From the NCBI RefSeq assembly GCF_034190915.1, contig NW_026947502.1:36486785-36550784 (forward strand): a DNA stretch of 64,000 nt, written 5' to 3'. Position numbers and translations under genes: made by a program. Below, one piece after another: positions 1 through 9,050 of the stretch (positions within the stretch are counted from its first letter, which is position 1; every line of letters begins with the position of its first letter). Source of the stretch: Cavia porcellus (Eukaryota > Chordata > Mammalia > Rodentia > Caviidae). The notes under the pieces were generated by a model that worked only from the letters and a program-made list of their open reading frames with translations, did not search any database and was not told where the DNA came from.

Positions 1-73
1 AATTGTACATTGACCCCACTCTAGTATTACAAACACCAACTCCATCATTAATGTTTAAATAAAAGCTAAATAT

Positions 74-202
74 TAAAGATAAGCATTTGGGGCTGAGGAT
101 TTAGCTCAGCGGCTTAAGTGCCTGCCTTGCAAGCACGTGGTCATGAGTTCGATCTCCGATACCCCCAAAAACAAATTATAAAAAAAATAAAGATAAGCAT
201 TT
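74..202 (+). mobile_element. ID-type SINE (copy 1) with 15-bp TSD
   Basis: The tRNA-Ala-like body runs from 89 to about 165, with an A box near 101 (TTAGCTCAGCGG) and a B box near 146 (GAGTTCGATCTCC), followed by an A-rich tail to 187. A perfect 15-bp direct repeat (TAAAGATAAGCATTT) flanks it at 74-88 and 188-202. Such tRNA-derived SINEs are transcribed by RNA polymerase III and mobilised by L1 in trans. This copy is recent enough to keep an intact TSD. Confidence 0.93.
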
Positions 203-1014
203 AAATTCTCTATCTGGGTTTGCATGTATATGATTTATTTAAAGGTATACAATATAATAATTATCTAATAATATGATAATGTCTTATTTGTGTTCAGATC
301 CTTCATGACCATCTACCTACAATGTGAGTATATTTAAGAAGTAATATTAGTAAGCTATTTATTATAATATTAGTACAAGTCACATACTATAATGGATAAC
401 AATTTGCCCTGAGAAATTAAATTTCTTGAAATTTAAATTCTTGGAAAATTTTATGATACAAAAATCTACAAATAATGATGCCTAAAGAGCCCCACATGGC
501 TGGCCATTGCCCCCAAAGAACAATGATGATTTGCTCCAACATGACACATAATTTACAGTCACAGACATCGACTAGAGAGAAGAATCTGAAATGATCCTTA
601 AAGGATGTCCGGTGAGCCTGGAGTTTTGAATTTCCATGGATGGTAGCCATCAGGCTTTCACTGGGAAGCTGACAATGGTCTCAACTCAAAAAACACAGGA
701 GAATTCCAACATTTTTACAATTCTCAAAAAACCGCTTCCAAGGGAAAACACCTGTCCTGCCTTCAGCTTGTTTTCAGCACACTGGCTACCACTGGGTTTA
801 CTGGCAGCGCTCAGAAATTTAATAAAGTGATTCCAGACAATTTTACAATACACATCAAAGGCTCTCAGCTTATTCTTCTTCTTATGGACTGTGTTTACTT
901 CCACACAACATAAAGTTTTATTAAATTTGCCTGAAAAATTTAAAAACAAGAAGGTATGTGACAGTCTCTAAGGTTAGGGACAAGGAGAAGTGGGAAGTTA
1001 TTGGTTTTCGTAAT
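203..1014. other. Unassigned AT-rich DNA
   Basis: No repeat family, splice-like exon or long reading frame recognised. The short frames on both strands around 640-950 overlap each other and have no recognisable domain, so I do not call a gene. Confidence 0.5.
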
Positions 1015-1542
1015 TTAATTAAGTTTATTGGTATAATTTAGGTATATGCAATGTTCACATTCATCATAGGGAATTTGTACCTGTACATCATATATCTTGA
1101 TTTGTCTTTCTTTTCCCTCCCAGGCTCCTCCCCTCTCTTCAGCCCCTCTTCCCCCCTTATTTACAAAGTTTTGTTTTCATTTTATACTTTTCTTCTATTT
1201 TTCTCTTCCCTTTCTTCCTTTCCCTCTCTCTTCTTCCGTTTTGAACAATTTATTTCACCATATCTATTGTACAATTTGGTTTTTATTTACACTTTCAGTT
1301 CCTCACACCAAAGAGACAATGTGATATTTACAAATGTGTGTTTGATTTATTTCACATAAGAGATGATCTCAAGGTGCATCCGTTTAGTTAAAAATGCATC
1401 CATTTAGTTAAAGTTTCTTCTTTATGGCTGAATAGTACTCCTCTATAGGGAACAAAACCACAGTTGATGGCTATTCGGTCTATTTCCAAGATTTACCTGT
1501 TAGAAATTGTGTTGCTATAGACATCAGTGGGCATATATCACT
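1015..1542 (-). mobile_element. Old L1 3' end, polypurine-type 3' UTR
   Basis: Read on the minus strand, 1542 to about 1360 matches the C-terminal end of L1 ORF2; the part meaning 'tacaatggagta..attcagcc' lies near 1420-1445. It is followed by a purine-rich 3' UTR, seen here as the C/T-rich stretch 1100-1250. It ends with the same terminal block seen at 29520-29600 and 58670-58740, including CAAATTCCCTATGATGAA and an ending close to AATAAACTTAAT. It is 5'-truncated. The 3' UTR differs from that of the young L1s in this window. Confidence 0.8.
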
Positions 1543-2489
1543 TTAAACTAAATAATATAAACCAAGAGTTTATATTATCACATACATCTAAGTAACTATA
1601 CTCCATAAGACAATAAAAGTGAGAAAATAATCAATAGCACCATTGTGAACTCTCACCCACACCCCTGCCATGTAGTGCAATTTTGACTCATCTCTTTTAA
1701 TGCTTCATGATCATGTGACATCTGGATAAGTGACATATGGACATGGTAAGTATTCCATGTCAATATGGAAAACAGAAAAAGCAAAAAAAAACCTAAAAGT
1801 TAGTTTTCTTTTAACATACAAAATAAGACAGACATCATTAAAAAGTATTGTAAATCAAAGCACACAAAAATGCCAAAGTAAATATAATTCATGGCTATTA
1901 AAATTCAGAATTGAGTTTGAAAGTAAGAAAAAGTTTAGGAGCAAAAGGGAAGGAGATAATGCAAATCAGAGTACCTCAGCTATAGCTGATACATACACAG
2001 TTGCCAGTCTTGGTAAGCAAGCGTTCTGCCTTCTGACAGCCACACAGGAGCCAGAAGATGATGTGGAAGTTGGCCTGAGACTCCTGTAAAAATCCCAAGT
2101 GTATGAGCCCCTTGTACTCAGTGAGAGAATACAATTATGAAAAACAATTTTTAAAAAATATACCTATTGTCTAATAGAAATAACCAGGAAATTTGTCTTA
2201 GTCTGAGATCCATAGAGGAAATGTTTTACCCAGAGCACTATTAATGCTGTGCCTGCTTTCACACATGCTTTAGAATTTCAAAATTGGCACCAATAAAGTG
2301 GTTTAGATAAAAGGGTTTAGGTTAAAGAGCTCACAGACTGGAAATTCTGCCAAGTTAGAAGTACATCTAAGTCAGCTTCACAGAGAAGTATCATCAGCCA
2401 GTCTCAAACAATTCCCTCCAAAAGGCACATAATAATAATAATAGTAATAATAATAGATTCTAAATAGTAAGGACATGGGCTGAAAATTC
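1543..2489. other. Unassigned DNA with a short (AAT)n run
   Basis: No family recognised. An imperfect AAT/AAC-type microsatellite lies at about 2429-2458. The 119-codon frame at 1730-2089 has no domain, is lysine-rich as expected from A-rich DNA, and is not called as a gene. Confidence 0.45.
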
Positions 2490-2715
2490 AAAAGGTACAA
2501 AAAGCAAACCCCCTCCCATGATCTGGGTAGCCACATGGGCCAGGAGGAGAATTAAGAAGCCAAATTCCTCCCATGAGCCAGTTGGCTTGCAGGCTGGTAG
2601 GGTGAGGGTGCCACTACAGTGCCCAACCCCCATTAGCAACCAGCTGATTCAGAGGAGCACAGGCTGAGATGATAGCTACAAAAGCACAAAAAACACCTAA
2701 AGTTTGAGAAAACCA
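2490..2715 (+). mobile_element. Leader block shared with the composite elements at 46.9 and 54.2 kb
   Basis: This stretch has the landmarks AAGAAGCCAA near 2553, GAGCCAGTTGG near 2575, CCCCCATTAGCAA near 2626 and CAGGCTGAG near 2662. The same landmarks occur in the same order at 46905-47060 and, twice in part, at 54189-54420. Here it lies directly upstream of the half-L1 start (GAGAACATGGCAGACAG, 2731). I cannot tell whether it is an extended 5' UTR or the stump of a separate element. Confidence 0.55.
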
Positions 2716-2727
2716 ACTCAAGACTTC

Positions 2728-3465
2728 CAGGAGAACATGGCAGACAGATAGCAGCTACGGAGGCTCTCTGAGAGACCCAGCTTAGAATCCAGGAATGGTG
2801 CGGAGTGAGGAATCCTAAGCAAGAGGAGATGTACCCTGCTGACCCAAGAATGAACGGGCTGAGAGAAACCAACTAGGAATGCAATGCTGGTGCTATAACA
2901 GGAACAGTTAAAGCCTCAGCATGGAAGCTGGAGCCCACGCCATTGGAAGCCGCAATTTGAGTTTCCTGCCACCACTGCTGTGTCTGAATCAGCTCAGCAG
3001 GGAGAAAGACATGCAAAAGCTCTGAGAATGGGAATCGGTGAAGCTGAAAGCGGGACGGGTGGGGAGCCATGCATCGGCCTGCGGTGAATGAGGGAAAAGG
3101 GGACTCTCCCACAGTCTAGGAGGCTCCAACAGAGGACATTCTGGGACTGGGCAGACTTGCCAGAACAGGGCACTGTAGTGACTTCAGTCACATATTCCCC
3201 CTCTCAAGCAGGATTGGTGAGCAGTGCCTAGACTACATGACGCTGCTGGCTGAGACTAAGTAGGCCAGCACAACCCAGGTCTCAATGCCTGAAGGTGCAC
3301 CCTAGCGATGAGGAGGGGTGGGGCCCCACATAGGCTGCCCGGTCCATAACTCCCTGGTACGCTGCAGTGGCAGGAACACCTAGCCAGTGTAATTCAAACA
3401 GACTGTGGCCGATAGGGAAGGAAGCTGGGCCTCCTATATACGCTTGTATATAAGGAACAAAGAAT
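2728..3465 (+). mobile_element. HAL1-A2 half-L1, 5' UTR part
   Basis: This follows the 5' UTR of HAL1-A1 (9035 back to 8288) nearly throughout. It has the same ATGGC-containing start, the same TGAGAGAAACCAACT block (2859-2873), the same 'accattctgggactgggcag' type block (about 3136) and the same approach to the ORF1 start. Most CpGs found in HAL1-A1 are TpG or CpA here, which fits an older, methylated copy. The element resumes at 13949 after an inserted L1. Confidence 0.85.
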
Positions 3466-3499
3466 ATGGGAAAAGGGAGCAACAAGAAAGGCTCCTCGG
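3466..3499 (+). pseudogene. HAL1-A2 ORF1, first 11 codons (interrupted by L1-1)
   Basis: ATG at 3466 opens MGKGSNKKGSS, the exact start of the ORF1 protein of HAL1-A1 (8287 on the minus strand). The frame is cut after 3499 by insertion of L1-1. The last 16 bp (AAGAAAGGCTCCTCGG, 3484-3499) are duplicated at 13933-13948, where the ORF continues with the expected residues APNPEKQ. Confidence 0.93.
3484..3499 (+). repeat. Left TSD of L1-1 (16 bp)
   Basis: AAGAAAGGCTCCTCGG, repeated exactly at 13933-13948. It marks the target site of L1-1 inside HAL1-A2 ORF1. Confidence 0.93.
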
Positions 3500-4193
3500 G
3501 GGCCCACACTATCAGCCTAGCCCAGCCTGTTTAGCTGCCGCGCCTGGCCATCGGTGTGCAGAGGAGGAGCTGGGCAGATCTGGGGTGCCCTCACCGGCCT
3601 ATCTGCATGTCTGGAGGACTCTGGATATCTCCGCCCAGACTGCTAGAGTCCCCCCAGGCTTCCAGGTGCAGTGAAGGGGAGAGGTGGGTTTGAGGCTTCC
3701 ACATCAGCCTCCCCATTCCGGTTACATTTGGAGAACTGCTGAGCTCCCGACGGGTGGGCCGGCCCACACTATCAGCCGAGCCCAGCCTGTTTTGCGGCTA
3801 CCCCTAGCCATCAGTGTACAGAGGAGGAGCTGGGTGGATCTGGGGTGCCTGCATCGGCCTCTCCGTGTGTCTGGAGGACTGTGGCTATCTCTGCAAGCAG
3901 GGAGGGTCCACAGGTTCCTGAGGCACCGCGGCCTGTGGTGAGTACCCTAACCCAGCTGCGATTGAAGAACTGTGGAGCTTCCAAGGGGCAGGTGGGCGCA
4001 CAGTGTCCCTGAGGCCCAGCTTGTCTGGAACTGTGGAGTTCTGAGCAGGCAGAGGAGGGCCACTGGTTCTGTAGGCCCAATGGCTTGGGGTAGTGCGGTG
4101 CCAGAGTCTCAGTAGCTCCAAACATAGAAGGGGATTTTCAACAGATCCTGAGGAAGCTTTCAAATAACACTTGAAACACAGAAATATAGGAAA
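3500..4193 (+). promoter_or_regulatory. L1-1 5' UTR of tandem monomers, about 260 bp each
   Basis: GGCCCACACTATCAGCC starts at 3501 and recurs at 3761. Each time it is followed by 'CAGAGGAGGAGCTGGG' and 'TGTCTGGAGGACT', giving a 260-bp period. A shorter, more diverged third unit starts near 3993 (GCGCACAGTGTCCCTGAGGCCCAG). Tandem promoter monomers are known from murine L1s. These are GC-rich with many residual CpGs. L1-2 keeps only the last part of this region (17567-17892). Confidence 0.78.
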
Positions 4194-5244
4194 ATGACAA
4201 AACGAAAGACCAAATTACAACCTCAAACCTCCAGCCCATCTCAAGAAACCCTAGGAGCGATGTATATAGAAGAAAATATATCCCATCCACCTCATATATC
4301 GGACACAATAGCTACTGAAATTGACAAGCAACTCCAGGAAGCTTTAAAGAAATTCAAACTCGAAATAATCTCCCAGATAAAAGAAGAAATGATAAAAGAA
4401 ATGAAAGAGATTCTAAATATATCTAAAGAAGACACATAAAAAATTGGAGGAACTAAACAAAAAGATAGAATCCCTAGACGAGCAATATAAGAAACAAACA
4501 GAATACATAATGCAGATGCACAGAGATATACAGGAAATAAAAAACTCCACTGAAAGTTGTAAAAACCGCCTTAATGAAAGTGAAGATAGAATTTCAGACC
4601 TTGAAGACAGGATTGTAGCTAGTGAACAGGAAAGGAAAGATCTTTTGAAAATAACAAGGAATCAGGAAACAACAATTCAACAACTGCAAGACGATGCAAA
4701 GAAGAATAACATAAGAATGATGGGGATTAATGAAAGAGAGGGAGACAACATGAAGGATGTCAGGAGGATATTTAGAGAAGTAATAGCTGAAAATTTCCCA
4801 AGCATGAGATCAGAAACTGACATCAGGATCAGTGAAGCATATAGAACAACAAATAGTCATAACCAAAATAAAACTACACCCAGACATATAATAATCAACA
4901 TCCCAGAAATCCAACACAAGAATAGATTATTAAAAGCTGTCAGAGAGAAAAGACAGCTCACTTATAAAGGAAAACCTATCAGAATCACAGCAGACTTCTC
5001 AGCACAAATGATAAAGTCAAGAAGAGCATGGAGTGAAGTATTCCAGATCCTAAAGCAAAACGATTTCCAACCAAGACTGATATATCCTGAAAAACTATCA
5101 TTCAAAATAGATGGTGCAATAGGATACTTCCATGACAAAGAACAGCTGAAGAACTTCATGAACACCAAACCAACCCTGCAAAAAATATTGAAAGACAGTT
5201 TAGATACACAAAGGAAAAAACCACTAAGCAAAGCAAATAATTAA
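4194..5244 (+). pseudogene. L1-1 ORF1 (nucleic-acid-binding coiled-coil protein), frameshifted
   Basis: ATG at 4194 opens MTKRKTKLQPQTSS. The first 81 codons are in one frame (to 4439). The rest, 4444-5244, follows after a loss of about 2 bp near 4435: L1-2 reads ACACAGTTAAAA where this copy reads ACACATAAAA. The N-terminal half is a charged heptad-type coiled coil, about residues 40-165. It is followed by the RRM-like region (NNIRMMGINEREGDNMKDV) and the C-terminal domain with the landmarks RHIIINIPEIQHKNRLLKAVREK and 'KGKPIRITADFS' split over about residues 250-290. L1 ORF1p forms trimers that bind RNA in the retrotransposition particle. The stop at 5242-5244 matches L1-2. Confidence 0.92.
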
Positions 5245-5263
5245 ACAGAACAGAAAGATAAAG

Positions 5264-5889
5264 ATGCAACAGCAGAGAGATGACATTCCTACAATTAACC
5301 AGCATTTAACAGTAATAACCATTAATGTAAATGGTCTCAATGCACCAATCAAAAGAAACAGACTAGCAGAATGGATCAAGAAACAAAATCCAACCATATG
5401 CTGTTTACAGGAAACCCATCTAACCCAGAAGGATACTCACAGACTGAAAGTCAAAGGATGGAAAACAATTCTTCATGCAGCAGGAATCCAAAAAAAGGCA
5501 GGAGTAGCCATTCTGTTTGCAGACAACATGAACTTAAAAACAACAATGACCATAAAGGACAAAGAAGGTCACTACATACTCCTAAGGGGAAAACTCCAAG
5601 AGGAAGAGATAACTATCTTAAATATATATGCACCAAACTCCAGAGCACCCAGTTATATAAAACAATTATTAACAGAAATGAAAACTCAAATTATCAGTAA
5701 CACAATTGTAACAGGAGACCTTAATACACCACTGACACCAAGGGACAGATCAACCAGACAGAAAATGAGCAAAGAAATAACAGAACTGAATCACACCTGT
5801 GAACAAATGGGTTTAAGAGACATATACAGAATGTTCCACCCAACAACATCAGAATACACATTCTTCTCAGCAGTACATGGATCATTTTC
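5264..5889 (+). pseudogene. L1-1 ORF2, N-terminal endonuclease part
   Basis: The frame opens MQQQRDDIPTINQHLTVITI and carries APE-type endonuclease landmarks: INVNGLN (metal and DNA binding Asn), CCLQETHL (catalytic Glu), and VTGDLNTPLTPRDRS (Asp/Asn pair; most L1s read GDFNTP). L1 endonuclease nicks the target at TTTT/A-like sites. The reading frame ends where HAL1-A1 is inserted; the 15-bp TSD ACATGGATCATTTTC (5875-5889) is its last coding stretch. The frame continues at 9051. Confidence 0.93.
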
Positions 5890-7110
5890 CTGCCATTTTT
5901 TTTTATTTATTTAAGGAGAAAAGAAAAGAAAAAAAAACAGTGAAGGGGTACAAGTTATACAGATTTACAGAAGAAAAAAATGTGCAGTAGGAAATCACTA
6001 GTTAATGGATTACATATTGCCATTTTAGAAATAATTGTTCAAGTCACAAAATTAAAGCTTGTAGAGTGGACATTCCAACAATGATACTGCAAACAGTTCT
6101 GTTCAATGATCCAATAGAACTCTGTGATATCATTTTCTATCTTATACACTTAAATATACATGCAGTTATATAGTTTAGAGCACTTTCTTTTCCTCTCTTT
6201 TGTACAGTGACTATTACACATTTTGGGTTTCATTGCTCCCACAGTTCTTATTGCTTTTTTGGAAGAGAGTAAAACCAATTGTGACATAACAGAACAGAAT
6301 CGGTCAAGTCAAAAGGGTGGATATAATAGATAACATAAAAACATAATACAAGGTGATCAACAATGGTTACCATAATGCCTCCCGCTATTTCTAATAGAAT
6401 TGCCTATATCATTAGTTGTAATACAATTGAACAAAACAGTAAAGAATAAAACCGACAAAACCAAAACATTGGAGATATTGTAGGTCTTCAAAAGTAGATA
6501 AAAGTCAACGAGAATGGGCGATATAATGAATCTCATTATCTTCTCAGCTGATGCCTAAACTTTCGAACCTGATACTATCCAGCAAAACAGAATAGAGGAA
6601 CCTCAGTCAAAAACAAGATGGTGAGAATAATACAAGGCTTCAAATCGAGATAATAGAAAGTCAAAGTGGGTTACTATATTATATCCTGCTATTTTTTTCC
6701 CTTTAATTAAACGGATAAAAATAAAAAAGTAAATAATGGAGCGGAGATTGAGAAAAAAGAGGGCATAACAGCGAAACAAGGCAGATCAAAACATAACCAT
6801 TTAAGCAGAATAGTGTTTCACCACCAGATATTTCCGACCCAAAAGTAGTTACCATATTGACTCTTTCCTTGAAGTCCTTGAGTACAACTTCATATACTGT
6901 AGCATAAGTATATCAAAACAATGTAAAACCATTTAAGAGAATGACAGTATTATAGAGTATTTAGAATTGACTAACAGAAAATGAACAATGGTTTCTGTAT
7001 AATCTCCTTGTCTTTAAAAGGTTTTTGCTTATACTATCGTACATAATGAAATCCAATAAGATACAACCTGTTTAGACCATTGGAGACAGAAGAACAAAAG
7101 CTAGATGAGA
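5890..7110 (-). repeat. HAL1-A1 3' UTR with module repeats and A-rich end
   Basis: It matches the 3' UTRs of L1-1, L1-2 and HAL1-A2 read on the other strand. The module region is 6360-7080. The unique tail is 5900-6340, including the block meaning AACTAGTGATTTCCTACTG (about 5994-6012) and, at the very end, TTAAATAAATAAAAAAAAA. Its tail subfamily is the same as the tail-only insertion 11701-12177: both have AAACAGTTCTGTTCAATGAT-type and CATTCCAACAATGATAC-type variants on matching strands. Confidence 0.88.
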
Positions 7111-7235
7111 CTTCAAAACAAGATGGTACTAAATCAGTATTACCTATTAAGATGTCATTTTCTCCAAAATAGCTGTTCCTATCATCCAATCTTCTCTGTC
7201 TCATTTCTGTTGAGCTCTTTTTCTGTCAGTCGCTG

Positions 7236-8287
7236 TCAGTTTGTCTTCTTCATTTTGTTCTCTGCTCCATTCGTTGTAGCCTCCCTGCCACTATTTCTGG
7301 GTTCTTTGTATTTTTCTTTTTTTAGAATATCCTGCAATACTTTCTGTAGGGTTGAATTGGTGGTTGCAAATTCCCCCAGTTCCTCTTTATCCTGGAAGCA
7401 CCTCGTTTTTCCATCAATTTCCAGGGACAGTTGTGCAGGATATCTCAATCTTGGCTGGAGATTATTATCTTTCAAAGCTTGAATTATTTCCCCCCATGCT
7501 CTTCGTGATTTGATGGTGGTGAAGAGAAATCTGCTATAATTCTGATGGGTGTTCCCTTGTAGGTAGTCTGTTTCTTGTCTCTTACAGCTTTTAATATTCT
7601 GTTCTTGTATTGAATTTCTGGAATTTTTATTATTATATGCCTGGGTGTTTCTCTGTTAGGGTTGTAGGTAGCTGAGGTCCTGTATGCCTCATACATCTGA
7701 CTATCTTTACCTTTTGCTAAATTAGGAAAATTCTCCTGGATTATTTCTGTGAGTAGCTTTTGTAGTTCACTTGTTTGTGTCCCTACTTCTTCTTTTATGT
7801 TCTTAATCCTTAAGTTATGGCTCCTCTTATCATCTTCTTGTCTTTGTATTATTGCTGTTTGTTTCTTTGTTATTTTTGAGAAGTTTTTCATTTCATTCTC
7901 CCATATTACAAGTCTGCCCTCCAGTTCAGATAGTCTGTCCTTAGTTTCTTTCAAGCTGTTATGCCAGTCTTGGATAGACTTCTTAATTTCTTGATAGTCC
8001 CTTTGAACATGCTTGACATACTCAATGCTTTCTCTGTTTTCTCCATCAAACAATTCTCCCCTCTTTTTCTGTTCTTCCATTCCACCATCTGTTTTTTCCT
8101 GGGTGGTGCTTAGCATTTCTCTAACTATTCTGCATACTTCTAGCTTCAGGTCGTTGATAACTTCATTCCTGAATTGGTCTATGAGGCTCTCTATATGGCG
8201 CTTAATGTATATTGGTGCGGTGTCCACTATTGCCTGTTTCTCAGGATTGGGGGCCGAGGAGCCTTTTTTGTTGCTTCCTTTCCCCAT
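7236..8287 (-). pseudogene. HAL1-A1 ORF1, one frameshift from intact
   Basis: The start codon at 8287 opens MGKGSNKKGSSAPNPEKQAI. 267 codons run open to 7484. A single-base loss near 7520-7530 (HAL1-A2 reads GACTTCTCGGCACAAACC at the matching place) shifts the last 79 codons, 7475-7236. The domain order is that of L1 ORF1p: short basic N-terminus, coiled coil (about residues 60-165, ending LKETKDRLSELEGRL), RRM-like part (HNLRIKNIKEEVGTQTSEL) and C-terminal domain (RHIIIKIPEIQYKNRILK). The N-terminus is unlike that of L1-1 ORF1 (MTKRKTKLQ), so the half-L1 carries its own ORF1 type. Confidence 0.93.
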
Positions 8288-9035
8288 ATTTTCTGTTCCT
8301 TATAAAATGCAAGCTTACATAGGAGGCCCGACTTCCCTGCCTGTCAGCCACAGCCTGATCACATTGCGCTGGCTAGTTGTTCCCGCCCACCGCTGCGCAC
8401 CAGGGAGTTGCGGAGGAGGCAGCCTACGCGGGAGTCAGTCGCTCCTCCGGGCCACCGCCAGGCTCTGGGATCTGGGTTAGGCCAGCCTAGGGAGTCCGCC
8501 AGCAGCGTCACTCAGGCCAGGCACTTTTCACCAATCCTGTCCGAGAGGGGAATGTGTGGCTGGAGTTGCCACCGCGCCCTGCTCTTACAGGACTGCCTGA
8601 GCCCAGAAAGTCCTCTGCTGGAGTCAAACTGTGGTAGGGGGTCAGTTTCTCACTCACCTTGCCACCAGTCAGTTTTCGTGTACGCCTCCTTGTCCGTCCT
8701 GTTTTCGACTCCGTTCACAGACTCCCGTTCCCGAGCTTCTGCGCGTCTCTCCTTGCCACGCCGCAGTGGAGGCAGCCAGCCGCCGGGCGGCGGGAAACCC
8801 AAATCCTGGTTTCCAATGGCGCACGGTCGAGCCTCCACACCGAGCCTTTTCTGTTCCTATTTTAGTGCCAGGACTGTATTCTAAGTTGGTTTCTCTCAGC
8901 CCAGTTCGTTCCTGAGTCAGCAGAGCATATCTCTACTGGTTCGTGTCTCCTTAGTCCGCATCATTCCTGGCCTCTGAGCCGAGCCTTTCAGAGAGCTTCC
9001 CGTAGTTGCTGTTGTCTGTCCGCCATGTTCTCTCC
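8288..9035 (-). promoter_or_regulatory. HAL1-A1 5' UTR, CpG-rich internal promoter
   Basis: About 750 bp, very GC- and CpG-rich between 8380 and 8800 compared with the AT-rich surroundings. The element starts with AACATGGCGG a few bases in (9031-9022). This is an ATGGC core like the YY1 site at the start of human L1 and like the AAAGATGGC starts of HAL1-B1 and HAL1-B2. Retained CpGs point to youth. Promoter function is inferred from position and family knowledge. Confidence 0.75.
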
Positions 9036-9050
9036 ACATGGATCATTTTC

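Larger units (their letters stand above)
5890..9035 (-). mobile_element. HAL1-A1: complete half-L1 (5' UTR, ORF1, 3' UTR, no ORF2)
   Basis: A perfect 15-bp TSD (ACATGGATCATTTTC at 5875-5889 and 9036-9050) proves one insertion of about 3.15 kb on the minus strand. From its 5' end: start GGAGAGAACATGGCGGACAG at 9035, CpG-rich 5' UTR to 8288, ORF1 8287-7236, a short link, and the modular 3' UTR from about 7110 to 5890 ending in an A-rich tail. No endonuclease or reverse transcriptase sequence is present between ORF1 and the 3' UTR. 'Half-L1' (HAL1) elements of this build are an established category in mammals. This copy sits inside another L1's ORF2 and is the youngest large insertion in the stack. 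Confidence 0.95.

Noticed and set aside
89..165. tRNA gene with A and B boxes
   Set aside because: The body cannot fold as a full tRNA, it ends in an A tail and is flanked by a 15-bp TSD. It is an ID SINE. The same holds for the other seven copies.
1051..1359. Hydrophobic 102-codon frame resembling a membrane protein
   Set aside because: It is the antisense of the purine-rich L1 3' UTR; the hydrophobic residues come from T-rich codons. The frame at 29242-29568 is the same artefact.
8013..8915. Plus-strand frames of 155-158 codons
   Set aside because: They lie antisense to HAL1-A1 ORF1 and its GC-rich 5' UTR. GC-rich DNA has few stops by chance, and no domain is present.
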